A stretch of 39,385 nt of DNA from an uncultured Lachnospiraceae bacterium (GCA_910579285.1 CAJTTT010000007.1:86092-125476), one strand, 5' to 3'. Counted from the first letter of the stretch, positions 9,373-17,861 are shown. Numbers and translations: made by a program. Notes: generated by a model from the letters alone, not told the origin.

Positions 9373-10083
9373 ATGGTTAACAAACAGAAAATTTTAATTG
9401 TAGACGATGACAACAACATTGCAGAGCTGATCTCCCTTTATCTGACAAAGGAGTGCTTCGAGACCATGATTGTCAATGACGGAGAGTCCGCTTTGACGGC
9501 GGTGGACAGTTTCGAACCAAACCTGATGCTTCTAGATCTGATGCTGCCGGGCATTGACGGCTATCAGGTCTGCCGGGAGGTGCGCTCAAAATCCACGCTC
9601 CCCATTATCATGCTTTCCGCCAAAGGCGAGGTCTTTGACAAGGTACTGGGGCTGGAGCTTGGCGCGGACGACTACATGGAAAAACCCTTTGACTCCAAGG
9701 AACTTGTGGCCCGGGTCAAGGCAGTGCTGCGCCGTTACAAGCCTGCCGTGGCGGAACCGAAATCCTCCGATATCAAGAGCGTGGAATACCCGGATCTGAT
9801 CATCAACCAGACCAATTATTCCGTGATTTATATGGGAAAAACCATTGAAATGCCCCCCAAGGAGCTGGAGCTTCTTTACTTCCTGGCCTCCTCACCGAAT
9901 CACGTCTTTTCCAGAGAACAGCTTTTGGATCAGATCTGGGGCTATGAGTATATCGGGGACAGCCGTACGGTGGATGTGCATGTGAAACGGCTTCGTGAAA
10001 AAATTAACGACCATGAAAACTGGCGTATCGCTACGATCTGGGGCGTAGGCTATAAGTTTGAAGTCCGCGAAAAGAAGTTCTAG
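9373..10083 (+). CDS. OmpR/PhoB-type response regulator
   Basis: The 236-residue product has a receiver domain (about 5-120) with the acidic pocket LIVDDDNN, phospho-acceptor Asp in LLDLMLPGIDGY, the switch Ser in IMLSAKGE and the conserved Lys in MEKPFDSKEL. A winged-helix DNA-binding domain follows (about 138-232) with SRTVDVHVKRLREKI and IWGVGYKFE. The start has GAGGAGG 5-6 bases upstream and follows the mutS2 stop by 10 bases, so it may be co-transcribed with mutS2. The cognate kinase follows 16 bases downstream. The signal is not evident. Confidence 0.93.
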   Translation: MVNKQKILIVDDDNNIAELISLYLTKECFETMIVNDGESALTAVDSFEPNLMLLDLMLPGIDGYQVCREVRSKSTLPIIMLSAKGEVFDKVLGLELGADDYMEKPFDSKELVARVKAVLRRYKPAVAEPKSSDIKSVEYPDLIINQTNYSVIYMGKTIEMPPKELELLYFLASSPNHVFSREQLLDQIWGYEYIGDSRTVDVHVKRLREKINDHENWRIATIWGVGYKFEVREKKF

Positions 10084-10099
10084 GCATGGAGACATTGAT

Positions 10100-11524
10100 A
10101 TGCGGAAGACACTCTATTTAAAGTTAATACTGGCTTACATCATTTTTGGGCTGTTTGGTTTTGTGGTGGTAGCAACCTTTGTGTCCGACATGACCATAAA
10201 CCATCTCACCAAGGAAAAGGCAGACGCCCTCTACCGGGAAGCCACGCTGATCGCCAACACCTACGCCACGGACCTGTACAATACCGAAGTGTCTCTGGAA
10301 ACGGTGAAGACGCAGCTGGATGCGCTGGACACCTACCTAAACGCCACCATCTGGATCATCAACCCTTCGGGGCGTATGGTTTTAGACTCCTCTGCCCCGG
10401 TGGATGTGGAAAACGAGGTGGTCGTGGAAAATTTCGATCCCACCATCACCGCTGGCTCCTACTACACGGTCGGCGACTTTTTCCAGACGTTTGACGAGGA
10501 AATGCTGAGTGTCTTCGCACCCATCACTTCCGGCTATAAAGTGAAGGGCTATGTGGTAATCCACGCCTCCCTAAACAGCATACAGACCGAGGCAAACAAG
10601 CTTTTAAACATTTCCTACATTATGCTGCTCATTCTCTTTTTGCTGTCCCTGATCATCCTGATCTTTTTCACAGAGATGGTCTATATTCCTCTGCGCAAAA
10701 TCACGGAAGCGACAGAGCAGTACGCCAGCGGCAATATGCACTATGAGTTCAGTGTGGAGAGCGAGGATGAGATGGGCTATCTGGCGGCTACGCTGTCCTA
10801 TATGGCCAGCGAAATCGCCCGGTCGGAAGATGACCAGAAAAAGTTCGTGGCCAATGTCTCCCATGACTTCCGCTCGCCCCTGACTTCCATCGAGGGGTAT
10901 CTGAAAGCCATGCTGGACGGCACGATCCCCCCGGAAATGTACGAAAAATACTTAACCATTGTTCTGAACGAAACCGGGCGTCTGACGAAACTGACAAACA
11001 GTCTTCTGACCTTGAATAACCTCAACACCAAGGGAATCATGTTGAACAAAACAGACTTCGAGATCAACGCCGTCATCCGCAATGTGGCCGCCACCTTCGA
11101 GGGCACCTGCCGGCAGAAGATGATCGGCATCGAGCTGGTGCTCACGGGCGATGAAATGTATGTGGTTGCGGACATAGATAAAATCCAGCAGGTTCTCTAC
11201 AACCTCCTGGACAACGCGATCAAATTCAGCCATCACGATTCCCTCATCAAAATCGAGACGACCGAAAAGCATAATAAAATTTTTATCAGCATAAAAGACA
11301 CCGGCATCGGCATCCCGAAAGACGACTTGAAGCTGATCTGGGACCGTTTCTACAAGTCTGACCTCTCCAGGGGAAAGGATAAGAAAGGAACGGGACTCGG
11401 CCTGTCAATCACAAAGGAAATCATTCAGGCGCACGGAGAAAACATCAATGTGATCAGCACCGAGGGCGTGGGAACCGAATTTATCTTCTCTCTGCCTAAG
11501 TCCGAGGTGGAGGACGATGACTAG
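10100..11524 (+). CDS. Membrane sensor histidine kinase
   Basis: This 474-residue kinase has two membrane spans (about 8-28 and 171-193) flanking a roughly 140-residue extracellular sensor domain. Next come a HAMP linker (IPLRKITEATEQYASG), a dimerisation and phosphoacceptor domain (ANVSHDFRSPLTSIEGY, phosphorylated His) and a catalytic ATPase domain: N box NLLDNAIKFS, G1 DTGIGIP, G2 GTGLGLSI. The start MRKTLYLKLILAY follows GGAG at 8 bases. The longer ORF from 10058 overlaps the regulator gene and is less likely. Its stop codon shares the palindrome CTAG with the stop codon of the convergent trmL gene. Confidence 0.92.
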   Translation: MRKTLYLKLILAYIIFGLFGFVVVATFVSDMTINHLTKEKADALYREATLIANTYATDLYNTEVSLETVKTQLDALDTYLNATIWIINPSGRMVLDSSAPVDVENEVVVENFDPTITAGSYYTVGDFFQTFDEEMLSVFAPITSGYKVKGYVVIHASLNSIQTEANKLLNISYIMLLILFLLSLIILIFFTEMVYIPLRKITEATEQYASGNMHYEFSVESEDEMGYLAATLSYMASEIARSEDDQKKFVANVSHDFRSPLTSIEGYLKAMLDGTIPPEMYEKYLTIVLNETGRLTKLTNSLLTLNNLNTKGIMLNKTDFEINAVIRNVAATFEGTCRQKMIGIELVLTGDEMYVVADIDKIQQVLYNLLDNAIKFSHHDSLIKIETTEKHNKIFISIKDTGIGIPKDDLKLIWDRFYKSDLSRGKDKKGTGLGLSITKEIIQAHGENINVISTEGVGTEFIFSLPKSEVEDDD

Positions 11525-12015
11525 TTTCCCCAGGACAGTCTGTGCAGTTCTCCTTCCCTCTGCATTCCCGCAAACCCGTTCTGGCGCAGCGCCTCATACA
11601 GCACAACTGCCACGGAATTGGACAGATTCAGAGATCGGATCTCGTCCATCATCGGAATGCGGATGCAGGTCTCCTCATTCTCCACCAGAAGCTCCTCGGG
11701 AATCCCGGCGCTCTCCTTGCCAAACATAATAAAATCATCCTGCCTGAAAACCGCCTCCGTATAGAGGCGTTTTGCCTTTGTGGTAGCGTACCAGATTTTT
11801 GCATCGGGATGCCTTTCCCGAAATTCCTGAAAATTGATATAGCGGGTCACATCCAGATGCTCCCAGTAGTCCATGCCCGCCCGTTTAATAGATTTCTCAT
11901 CCAGCCGGAACCCCAATGGCTCAATCAAATGGAGCGCCGTACCTGTCGCTACACAGGTACGGCCGATATTTCCCGTATTTGCCGGAATCTCCGGCTGATG
12001 TAAGATAATATGCAT
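11521..12015 (-). CDS. trmL: tRNA (cytidine(34)-2'-O)-methyltransferase, TrmL/YibK family
   Basis: This 164-residue SPOUT methyltransferase has the family start MHIILHQPEIPANTGNIGRT, the central FGKESAGIPEELL and the knot motif IPMMDEIRSLNLSNSVAVVLYE. TrmL methylates the wobble ribose of tRNA-Leu. The ATG at 12015 is preferred to one at 12027 because GGAGG sits 5 bases before it and the family begins with M-[HN]-I-[VI]. It is the last gene after the aminotransferase (81-base gap with a structured repeat). It ends tail to tail with the sensor kinase, with no room for a terminator between them. Confidence 0.93.
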   Translation of the reverse strand: MHIILHQPEIPANTGNIGRTCVATGTALHLIEPLGFRLDEKSIKRAGMDYWEHLDVTRYINFQEFRERHPDAKIWYATTKAKRLYTEAVFRQDDFIMFGKESAGIPEELLVENEETCIRIPMMDEIRSLNLSNSVAVVLYEALRQNGFAGMQREGELHRLSWGN

Positions 12016-12027
12016 CTCATCCTCCAC

Positions 12028-12066
12028 GGAGAATGCGCCATTTCACATTCTCTCACACGAGACAGG
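12028..12066. repeat. Partial copy of the GGAGAATG hairpin element
   Basis: GAGAATG (12029-12035) pairs with CATTCTC (12046-12052), and GAGACAG follows at 12060-12066. The same order (GGAGAATGC, ATTCTC, CAC/CATG, GAGACAG) occurs in the longer element at 36285-36399. Just after it, AAAGCTTTTAAAAAGC forms another small hairpin. Confidence 0.5.
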
Positions 12067-12096
12067 AAAGCTTTTAAAAAGCAGCCTCTCCCGTGA

Positions 12097-13278
12097 TTAT
12101 TCGTGCTTCTTCTCCTGCTGCCGCAGTCTCTCCACAAAATCCGCCAGTTTCCCAATCGCCAGCTTCAGATTATCCAGAGAGTAGGCATAAGAAATTCTCA
12201 GATATCCTTCACCGCAGTCGCCGAATGCCGTCCCCGGCACCACAGCCACCTTCTCCTCCGCCAGAAAACGCTCCGCAAATTCCTCGCTGGTCATACCAAA
12301 CTCCTTAATGCAGGGGAACACATAGAACGCGCCAAACGGCTCAAAGCAGGACAGCTTCATCTCGCGGAAGGCATTCATCAGATACCTTCTTCTCTGATTG
12401 TAGGCCATGCTCATTTCCCGCACGTCCTCATCCCCGTTGCGCAGCGCTTCCACCGCCGCATACTGGCTGGTAGTAGGTGCACACATGATCGCAAACTGGT
12501 GCAGTTTTGTCATCTGCTCCAGAATCTCTCTCGGGCCGCAGGCATAGCCGAGCCTCCAGCCCGTCATAGCGTATGCCTTGGAAAATCCGTTAATCAGAAT
12601 CGTCCTCTCCCGCATACCCTCCATTTCCACAATGGATACATGCTTTTCCTTATATGTAAGCTCCGCATAAATCTCATCTGACATGACAAGTATGTCATGT
12701 TTTCTGATGACCTCCGCGATCTCCTCCAGATCCTTCCGCTCCATAATGGCTCCTGTCGGATTATTCGGGAAAGGCAGAATCAATATCTTTGTCTTATCCG
12801 TTATGGCCTCTTCCAGCTCCTTCGCCGTCAGACGGAACTCATTTTCTTCCTTCAGTTCAATAATGACCGGCACAGCGCCCGCCATAATGGCACAGGGCTC
12901 ATAGGACACAAAACTTGGCTGCGGGATCAGCACTTCATCTCCCGGATTCACCACGGCGCGCAGACCGATATCAATTGCCTCGGAACCTCCCACCGTGATC
13001 AGCACCTCATGCTGTGGATCGTAAACCACACCCTGTTTTCTCTTTATGTAATTGCAGATCTCCTGCCGCAGCTCCATCAGTCCGCTGTTAGAAGTGTAGA
13101 ATGTGCGTCCCTTCTCCAGCGAGTAAATACCCTCGTCCCGGATATGCCACGGTGTATCGAAATCAGGTTCACCCACACCGAGGGAGATGGCATCATCCAT
13201 CTCGCTGACTATGTCAAAAAATTTCCGAATACCCGAAGGCTTCAGGTCAACGGCCTGCTTTGATAACATATCTCTCAC
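12097..13278 (-). CDS. Class I/II PLP-dependent aminotransferase, AlaT/PatA-like
   Basis: The 393-residue fold-type I aminotransferase has SLGVGEPDFDTP, the PLP-stacking region TVGGSEAID, the family motif PNNPTGA, the PLP-phenolate region SDEIYAELTY and the Schiff-base Lys234 in NGFSKAYAMTGWRLGY. The substrate cannot be read from the sequence. An Lrp-type regulator immediately upstream matches the alaR-alaT (yugG-yugH) arrangement of Bacillus, where AlaT makes alanine, so alanine aminotransferase is the first guess. The ORF begins with GTG at 13278, overlapping the regulator's stop as GTGA. An in-frame ATG at 13269 is an alternative start. Confidence 0.88.
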   Translation of the reverse strand: MRDMLSKQAVDLKPSGIRKFFDIVSEMDDAISLGVGEPDFDTPWHIRDEGIYSLEKGRTFYTSNSGLMELRQEICNYIKRKQGVVYDPQHEVLITVGGSEAIDIGLRAVVNPGDEVLIPQPSFVSYEPCAIMAGAVPVIIELKEENEFRLTAKELEEAITDKTKILILPFPNNPTGAIMERKDLEEIAEVIRKHDILVMSDEIYAELTYKEKHVSIVEMEGMRERTILINGFSKAYAMTGWRLGYACGPREILEQMTKLHQFAIMCAPTTSQYAAVEALRNGDEDVREMSMAYNQRRRYLMNAFREMKLSCFEPFGAFYVFPCIKEFGMTSEEFAERFLAEEKVAVVPGTAFGDCGEGYLRISYAYSLDNLKLAIGKLADFVERLRQQEKKHE

Positions 13279-13757
13279 GGTGACACCTTCTCTCTTGTAT
13301 CTTCATATTTTTTCGTCAGAATCGTGCCATGATCCTTATATTTTTTCAGAATAAAGTGGGTTGCCGTACTCAGCACGGAATCCAGCGTGGACAGCTTATC
13401 GGATACAAAGCCGGAAATCTCCTTTAAAGACTTTCCTTCCAACGTGACAAGCAGATCATATCCGCCGGAAATCAGATATACAGAAGTCACTTCCGGGTAC
13501 TTGTAAACGCGCTCTGCAATGTTGTCAAAACCCTGTCCCCTCTGGGGCGTCACCCGCACCTCGATCAGCGCCGACACCTTCTCAATGGAAGTTTTTTCCC
13601 AGTCGATCATGGTATGGTAACCGCAGATAATTCCCTGCTCCTCCAACATCTGCAGTTCATTCACCACATCAATCTCTTCCACACCAAGAATGACCGCCAG
13701 CTCCTTTAAGTCAATGCGGCTGTTCCTCTCTATAATTTTTAACAATTCTTCTCTCAT
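13275..13757 (-). CDS. Lrp/AsnC family transcriptional regulator, AlaR-like
   Basis: The 160-residue product has an N-terminal helix-turn-helix (MREELLKIIERNSRIDLKEL to about residue 50) and a C-terminal ligand-binding RAM domain (about 65-145, VTSVYLISGGYDLLVTLEG). Lrp/AsnC proteins are amino-acid-responsive octameric regulators. Translational coupling to the aminotransferase (GTGA overlap) suggests it controls that gene in response to its substrate or product. The start at 13757 has GGAGG 5 bases upstream. The ATGs 15-18 bases earlier contain that site and are unlikely. Confidence 0.9.
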   Translation of the reverse strand: MREELLKIIERNSRIDLKELAVILGVEEIDVVNELQMLEEQGIICGYHTMIDWEKTSIEKVSALIEVRVTPQRGQGFDNIAERVYKYPEVTSVYLISGGYDLLVTLEGKSLKEISGFVSDKLSTLDSVLSTATHFILKKYKDHGTILTKKYEDTREKVSP

Positions 13758-13780
13758 ATTATCCTCCTCCATCATTATTT

Positions 13781-14407
13781 CTATCTTGGTTTATTCAGAA
13801 ACTGCTTTCTCCCTTCATTGTAGAGCACCCGGTCGTTGCCGCGTGTCGTGCGTCCGATCACCACCGCCGGTATTCCGTCCCGCTGCAGTGCCGTCACAAG
13901 ACCGTTTCCGTCCCCGGCTGTCATAATGAGGCACCCGCCCGCCAAAAGCTCATAGGGATTTTCCCCAAAAAACTCACAAATCTCTATGGTTTCCTGTCTG
14001 ACAGGTATTTTCCTTAAATCCGCTTCCAGTCCGACGCCGGCTTCCTCTGCCATCTCCCACAAGCCTGCAAAAATGCCGCCCAGAGAAACAGCCTGTACGC
14101 CACAGACGCCGGACTTCATGGCGGTGGCGGCCTCCGGTATCACCGACAGATACCTGTCAAAGGCGGCAGCCTCTTCAATCATGCGCGCCGGGAACCGCTC
14201 TCGCAGCCTCTCATAATTCTCCCTGGCGAGTTTCGCCGTTCCCTCCAGACCAATCCACTTGCTCACCACAATATCCTGGTCAACGCCCGCCTTCCGGGAC
14301 TCCACCTGCGGCATTGTGCATAAAAAGGCGCAGTCTTTCCCCAGCCCTGCGCCATCTTCCATTTCCTGTATATCCGATTTTCTTTTTTCAGACATTTCCT
14401 GTCTCAT
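13781..14407 (-). CDS. AIR synthase/HypE C-terminal-domain-like protein
   Basis: This 208-residue protein resembles the C-terminal domain of AIR synthase-related proteins of the HypE type: QDIVVSKWIGLEGTA, GVCGVQAVSLGGIFAGLWEMAEEAGVGLE split by short linkers, IPVRQETIEICEFFGENPYELLAGG and the closing VVIGRTTRGNDRV. Typical HypE and PurM proteins are about 330 residues and carry an N-terminal ATP-binding domain, absent here. The function is therefore open. No other hydrogenase-maturation gene is in the window. It lies between the VanW gene (29-base gap) and the Lrp regulator (23-base gap). The start at 14407 has AAGG 8 bases upstream. Confidence 0.72.
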   Translation of the reverse strand: MRQEMSEKRKSDIQEMEDGAGLGKDCAFLCTMPQVESRKAGVDQDIVVSKWIGLEGTAKLARENYERLRERFPARMIEEAAAFDRYLSVIPEAATAMKSGVCGVQAVSLGGIFAGLWEMAEEAGVGLEADLRKIPVRQETIEICEFFGENPYELLAGGCLIMTAGDGNGLVTALQRDGIPAVVIGRTTRGNDRVLYNEGRKQFLNKPR

Positions 14408-14436
14408 GCCGTACGCCTTATTCTTCGTAGGATTAA

Positions 14437-16026
14437 TTACTCCGCCGGGGGCGGTGCTTCCGGCTGCTGCTGCGCCGCCTGCTCTGCGGCTGCCTGTTCC
14501 GCGGCCGCCTGCGCTGCCGCTGCCTGATCCGCTGCTGCTTTGGCCTCCGCCGCCTGCTGTGCCGCCTGCGCCGCTGCCTGTATTGCCGCGGGATCTCCGC
14601 CACGGTATGCGCTGGATACTGCTTTTACCTGATCCACACTGCCAGATGCCACAGCCGCCATGATAGCGTTGTATGCGCCTGGATCCTCCGTTGCCACACC
14701 CACTGTCGCGCTTCTGGGCGCTTTCATATAGCTGCTGCTGTTCACCTGCTCACGGCTGACTTCCTCGCCGTTTTCCTTCACAATCTTCCACAGTCTTGCC
14801 TTATAACCCACATGAGCGGACTGCACACTGCAATACCCTACCGGCATGGATGCATCCGTATAGATCACTTCTGTGTCTGGCACAATTCTCTCAAGAACTT
14901 CGCTCTCGTAGATCACTTCCCGGCCGCTGTCTCTGGTTTCCAACCCGTAAATTGTGAACGTAATCTGTTTTTCCGGGGTCGTGTAACCGTCTATGTAGAC
15001 GGGATAGTCCAGATTATTCTTAAACTTAAAGTCTTTCCCCGAAGATTCCGCAATGGCGGCATCCGCAGAAGGATCGACATAAGTAACGATCATGGAATGA
15101 TTGTAACGCTCCGTCACCTCAAGTTCCGCCTGAAGCACTGCATTGTACAGCGTGGTCGAAACCTGGCAGATACCGCCGCCCAGGCTGTCAACCACCTGGC
15201 CGTTCAAATAGGACGCCGCCATATAGTATCCGTTTTCTTCCGAAAAAGGAATAAGGGACTCCAGCGTTGAAATCTCATCTCCCGGGTACAGGGTGATTCC
15301 GCTGAGCAGTCTGCAGCCGTTTGCCACATTTGCGCTTCTCGCCCCGCCGGAAGTAGAATAACTGGTAGTAAAGGTTCCCAGAACATCCTTCACTTTCTCC
15401 AGATCTTCCGTCTTTCCCTGGGGTTCCTGTGATTCAACCTGCAGATCCAGATCACAGGCGCCGCCTGTCCATTCTTCTGTCAGATACTTATATACGCTCT
15501 CAACCGTACCTTCCTGGTCTACCACATGACCCGTCTGCCCTTCGGTAACTTCAAAGCCGTCCTCCGTCTTCTGCAGACTGGCATTGACCGCTTCCTGGTT
15601 ATACTGCCCGGCGTTTTCCTCAATCAGCGCACGGATCTTGCTCTTATCAAAGTCAAACGTTACCCGGTAAACTTTGTTTTTGTATTCCAGATCACGCAGT
15701 TTCTTATAGCACTGCAGAATATCTCCGTCCCTGCCGAAGCTGGCCGCCTCCTCCAGAATCTCGCGGTTGCCCCATTTCAAGCCAAGCTCCGCGGCAGAAG
15801 CTGTAATCTCACCATCCTCCGGGGCATGCAGAGTGATCTGCGCGTCACCCAGAGTGGCCACATACGCTTCTATCTCCGCCGCCGCCTCGCTCTCTGTCAT
15901 TCCCGAGATATCTATGTCATCCACATAGATCCCCGTCTCGATTTTTCCATCCCCGGCCTGCACCGGCATAACGATAAGCACAGCGGCCGCAAACGCCGCC
16001 TGAACCATTACAGATACTTTTTTCAT
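14437..16026 (-). CDS. Exported VanW family protein with PG-binding-like and G5-like domains
   Basis: The 529-residue product has a signal peptide (MKKVSVMVQAAFAAAVLIV, cleavage probably after VQA). A peptidoglycan-binding-4-like region follows (about 25-210), then a VanW domain (about 225-365; TFTTSYSTS, NGCRLLSGITLYPGDEIS, SLGGGICQVSTTLYNAVL) and a G5-like segment (about 375-450). A low-complexity tail of Ala, Gln and Pro makes up about the last 55 residues. VanW proteins are cell-surface proteins of uncertain biochemical role, some found in vancomycin-resistance clusters; nothing here suggests resistance. An in-frame GTG at 16038 overlaps the AAGGAG site, so ATG at 16026 is preferred (11-base spacing). 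The 35-residue membrane peptide gene lies 55 bases upstream. Confidence 0.88.
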   Translation of the reverse strand: MKKVSVMVQAAFAAAVLIVMPVQAGDGKIETGIYVDDIDISGMTESEAAAEIEAYVATLGDAQITLHAPEDGEITASAAELGLKWGNREILEEAASFGRDGDILQCYKKLRDLEYKNKVYRVTFDFDKSKIRALIEENAGQYNQEAVNASLQKTEDGFEVTEGQTGHVVDQEGTVESVYKYLTEEWTGGACDLDLQVESQEPQGKTEDLEKVKDVLGTFTTSYSTSGGARSANVANGCRLLSGITLYPGDEISTLESLIPFSEENGYYMAASYLNGQVVDSLGGGICQVSTTLYNAVLQAELEVTERYNHSMIVTYVDPSADAAIAESSGKDFKFKNNLDYPVYIDGYTTPEKQITFTIYGLETRDSGREVIYESEVLERIVPDTEVIYTDASMPVGYCSVQSAHVGYKARLWKIVKENGEEVSREQVNSSSYMKAPRSATVGVATEDPGAYNAIMAAVASGSVDQVKAVSSAYRGGDPAAIQAAAQAAQQAAEAKAAADQAAAAQAAAEQAAAEQAAQQQPEAPPPAE

Positions 16027-16081
16027 AACTGCTGCCACTCCTTGTCAAAACCCAAGCCATTCACAAAATGCATCGACTGTG

Positions 16082-16189
16082 CTAAAATGTATACAGCGCA
16101 GAGGCAAGCATCGGAATGACCATCGCCAAAACGACGATAATAATAATGATGGATGAAATGATTTTCCGGGTTTTCCTGTTGAACTTCAT
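16082..16189 (-). CDS. 35-residue single-span membrane peptide
   Basis: A short ORF of 36 codons has an excellent ribosome binding site (GAGGTG, then ATATT before ATG). It encodes a basic N-terminus (MKFNRKTRK) and one hydrophobic segment (IISSIIIIIVVLAMVIPML, about 10-28), ending ALYTF. The pattern predicts one membrane span with the N-terminus inside. It is the first gene of the minus-strand run that continues with the VanW gene, divergent from the gene at 16266. I do not recognise a named family. It could be a membrane micro-protein partner of the exported VanW protein. Confidence 0.7.
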   Translation of the reverse strand: MKFNRKTRKIISSIIIIIVVLAMVIPMLASALYTF

Positions 16190-16265
16190 AATATCACCTC
16201 AATTGCTTTTTACTGCACTACAATATAAATAAGGAATGCCTTCATTTGGCATAAAGGAATTATAT

Positions 16266-16883
16266 ATGAATTTTTTGATTATTGCAAGCACTCTGGTCCT
16301 GGCCGCAGCCATCGCCATCACCTCTTCCAAAAGCCGAAAAAACGCCGCCGCGCTGGAACAGGAATTTTGGCAGCGGGAGCGGGCCGCAAACAATACCCGG
16401 CGTAAACCGTTAGATGATCTGCCTTATATTAAGCTGCCAATGGAAATCTTTCCCATGAATCTTTTACAGGACATTCCCAAGGTCGAAGATTACCGGCAGA
16501 TCATACTCTCCCTGAAAGATCAGCCCATTGTGAATTTCACAGGACTTTCCAACACAGATCTGAAACTGCGTTACGGTGCGCCCAATATCACCCTGCTGAC
16601 CACTTATGACCAGAACTATACGCTTCTGGCGCGTACCCTGCAGCAGTGGGCACAGACGCTCTATGACAACGGTTTCTCTGCAGAAGCTTGTCAGCTCCTG
16701 GAGTTTGCCATATCCACGGGCACCGATGTGAGCGCAACCTACCGCCTGCTCTGCCGGATTTACCAGGAAAACGGCACTCCCGAGAACATCAGCGCACTCT
16801 ATCCTGTGGCCGAGTCCCTGACTTCCGCCATGCAGAAACCTATCGTCCGTATTCTGCAAGAATTTGATCAATCTTCCGACTAG
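16266..16883 (+). CDS. Membrane-anchored protein of unknown function
   Basis: This 205-residue protein starts with a membrane span or uncleaved signal (MNFLIIASTLVLAAAIAIT), a basic stretch (SSKSRKN) and a soluble region. The later part (about 110-200) looks helical and TPR-like (LQQWAQTLYDNGFSAEAC, LLEFAISTGTD, YRLLCRIYQENG). The start ATG at 16266 has AAGGA 8 bases upstream. An ATG at 16236 is in frame but has no clear site. No family is recognised. Its 3' end overlaps the convergent exonuclease gene by 44 bases. A scaffold or binding role is only a guess from the repeats. Confidence 0.75.
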   Translation: MNFLIIASTLVLAAAIAITSSKSRKNAAALEQEFWQRERAANNTRRKPLDDLPYIKLPMEIFPMNLLQDIPKVEDYRQIILSLKDQPIVNFTGLSNTDLKLRYGAPNITLLTTYDQNYTLLARTLQQWAQTLYDNGFSAEACQLLEFAISTGTDVSATYRLLCRIYQENGTPENISALYPVAESLTSAMQKPIVRILQEFDQSSD

Positions 16884-17556
16884 CCTCACTGCGGGTCAGC
16901 GTTTCGATTTCATAGTCTACTATCAGTTTATGCCTGTCCAACAATTTATATAACTGTTCTTTTTGTGCGGTGGTCAGCGGCGTATCGCGTTTTGCCCGGT
17001 ACAGTAACGGTTTTGGACAAAACATGCTCTTCTCCCCCGCCGCCTCGTCTTTCCCATAAAATTCTTCCACCAGTTTCTGATACAGCGCCGCCGTAGCGCG
17101 TGCGTCTTCCAATGCCCTGTGAGCGTTATGGGGGATTCCATAATGTCTGCACAGTGCGCCGAGTCTGCGGCTTTCCAGATCCTTCAGATATTTCCGCGCA
17201 ATTTTTAACGTATCTATTCCCTGTTTTTCAAAAGGCAGCCTCTCATTCACCGCCGCCTTTTTTAAAAAGGCAAAGTCAAAAAGCACACCGTGTCCCAGAA
17301 GCACATCATCCCCAAGAAAGTCCAAAAGTTCCGGCATCAGCTCCTGTATGGATTTGGCTTCGGAAAGTTCCGCGTCATGGATTCCAGTAAGCTCCACAAT
17401 CCGCTCGGAAAGCTTCTGTCCGGGATTGACAAAGGTTCCCCACTCTTCCACAACCTCGCCCCGGTCTACTCTGACCGCGCCGATCTCTATGATTTTATCC
17501 CGCTTCGGGTCAAGTCCGGTAGTCTCCAGATCTATGCATACATAAGACTCTCTCAT
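16840..17556 (-). CDS. DEDDh 3'-5' exonuclease, DnaQ/PolC-exonuclease-like
   Basis: The 238-residue protein has an N-terminal RNase-T/DnaQ fold exonuclease domain (about 4-165). The metal ligands are visible: D and E in CIDLETTGLDP, D in LFDFAFLKK, and H and D in HRALEDARATAALY. The C-terminal region (about 190-238) is short and basic with no recognised domain. Such proteins trim or proofread DNA or RNA 3' ends. The sequence resembles the exonuclease part of PolC, but no polymerase is present. The start MRESYVCIDLE follows GGAGG at 5 bases; the longer ORF to 17655 has no support. Confidence 0.88.
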   Translation of the reverse strand: MRESYVCIDLETTGLDPKRDKIIEIGAVRVDRGEVVEEWGTFVNPGQKLSERIVELTGIHDAELSEAKSIQELMPELLDFLGDDVLLGHGVLFDFAFLKKAAVNERLPFEKQGIDTLKIARKYLKDLESRRLGALCRHYGIPHNAHRALEDARATAALYQKLVEEFYGKDEAAGEKSMFCPKPLLYRAKRDTPLTTAQKEQLYKLLDRHKLIVDYEIETLTRSEASRKIDQILAEYGR

Positions 17557-17861
17557 CTTCTCCTCCACGTTGATGCTCCAGCCTGAAACCGCCTGCGGCG
17601 CCGCACACTTTCCTCCGCCGCCTGCCAGCAGATTAACACACCATAAAGCGGCCATTCTGTTTCCAGAAAATAATTAACACATTCCATATCCCTATATTTA
17701 TGTATTCAAATCACTGTAATCTACTATATCTTGTAGTTTTTTTATAAAACATACAAAAAAGACATGATTTTCTTCCAAAATATTCTGTATTGAATATCTT
17801 TATGTTAAATTGGAATATTTTTTAACCCCAAATAAACTACAATGATAAAAAGGGATTACAA
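17557..17861. other. AT-rich divergent intergenic region
   Basis: A 305-base gap lies between the exonuclease and XRE regulator start codons. It is much more AT-rich than its surroundings from about 17690. It holds repeated half-sites (17777-17821, listed separately) and probably both promoters. No gene is seen in it. Confidence 0.6.
17777..17821. promoter_or_regulatory. Candidate operator upstream of the XRE regulator
   Basis: AAAATATTC (17777-17785) and GAATATTTT (17813-17821) are perfect inverted copies, with a third half-site GAATATC at 17792-17798. The site lies 40-85 bases before the XRE gene, a place suited to autoregulation. Confidence 0.4.

Noticed and set aside
14437..16026. Vancomycin resistance gene (vanW)
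   Set aside because: VanW-domain proteins are common in clostridia; there are no vanH, vanA/B or vanX-type genes nearby.
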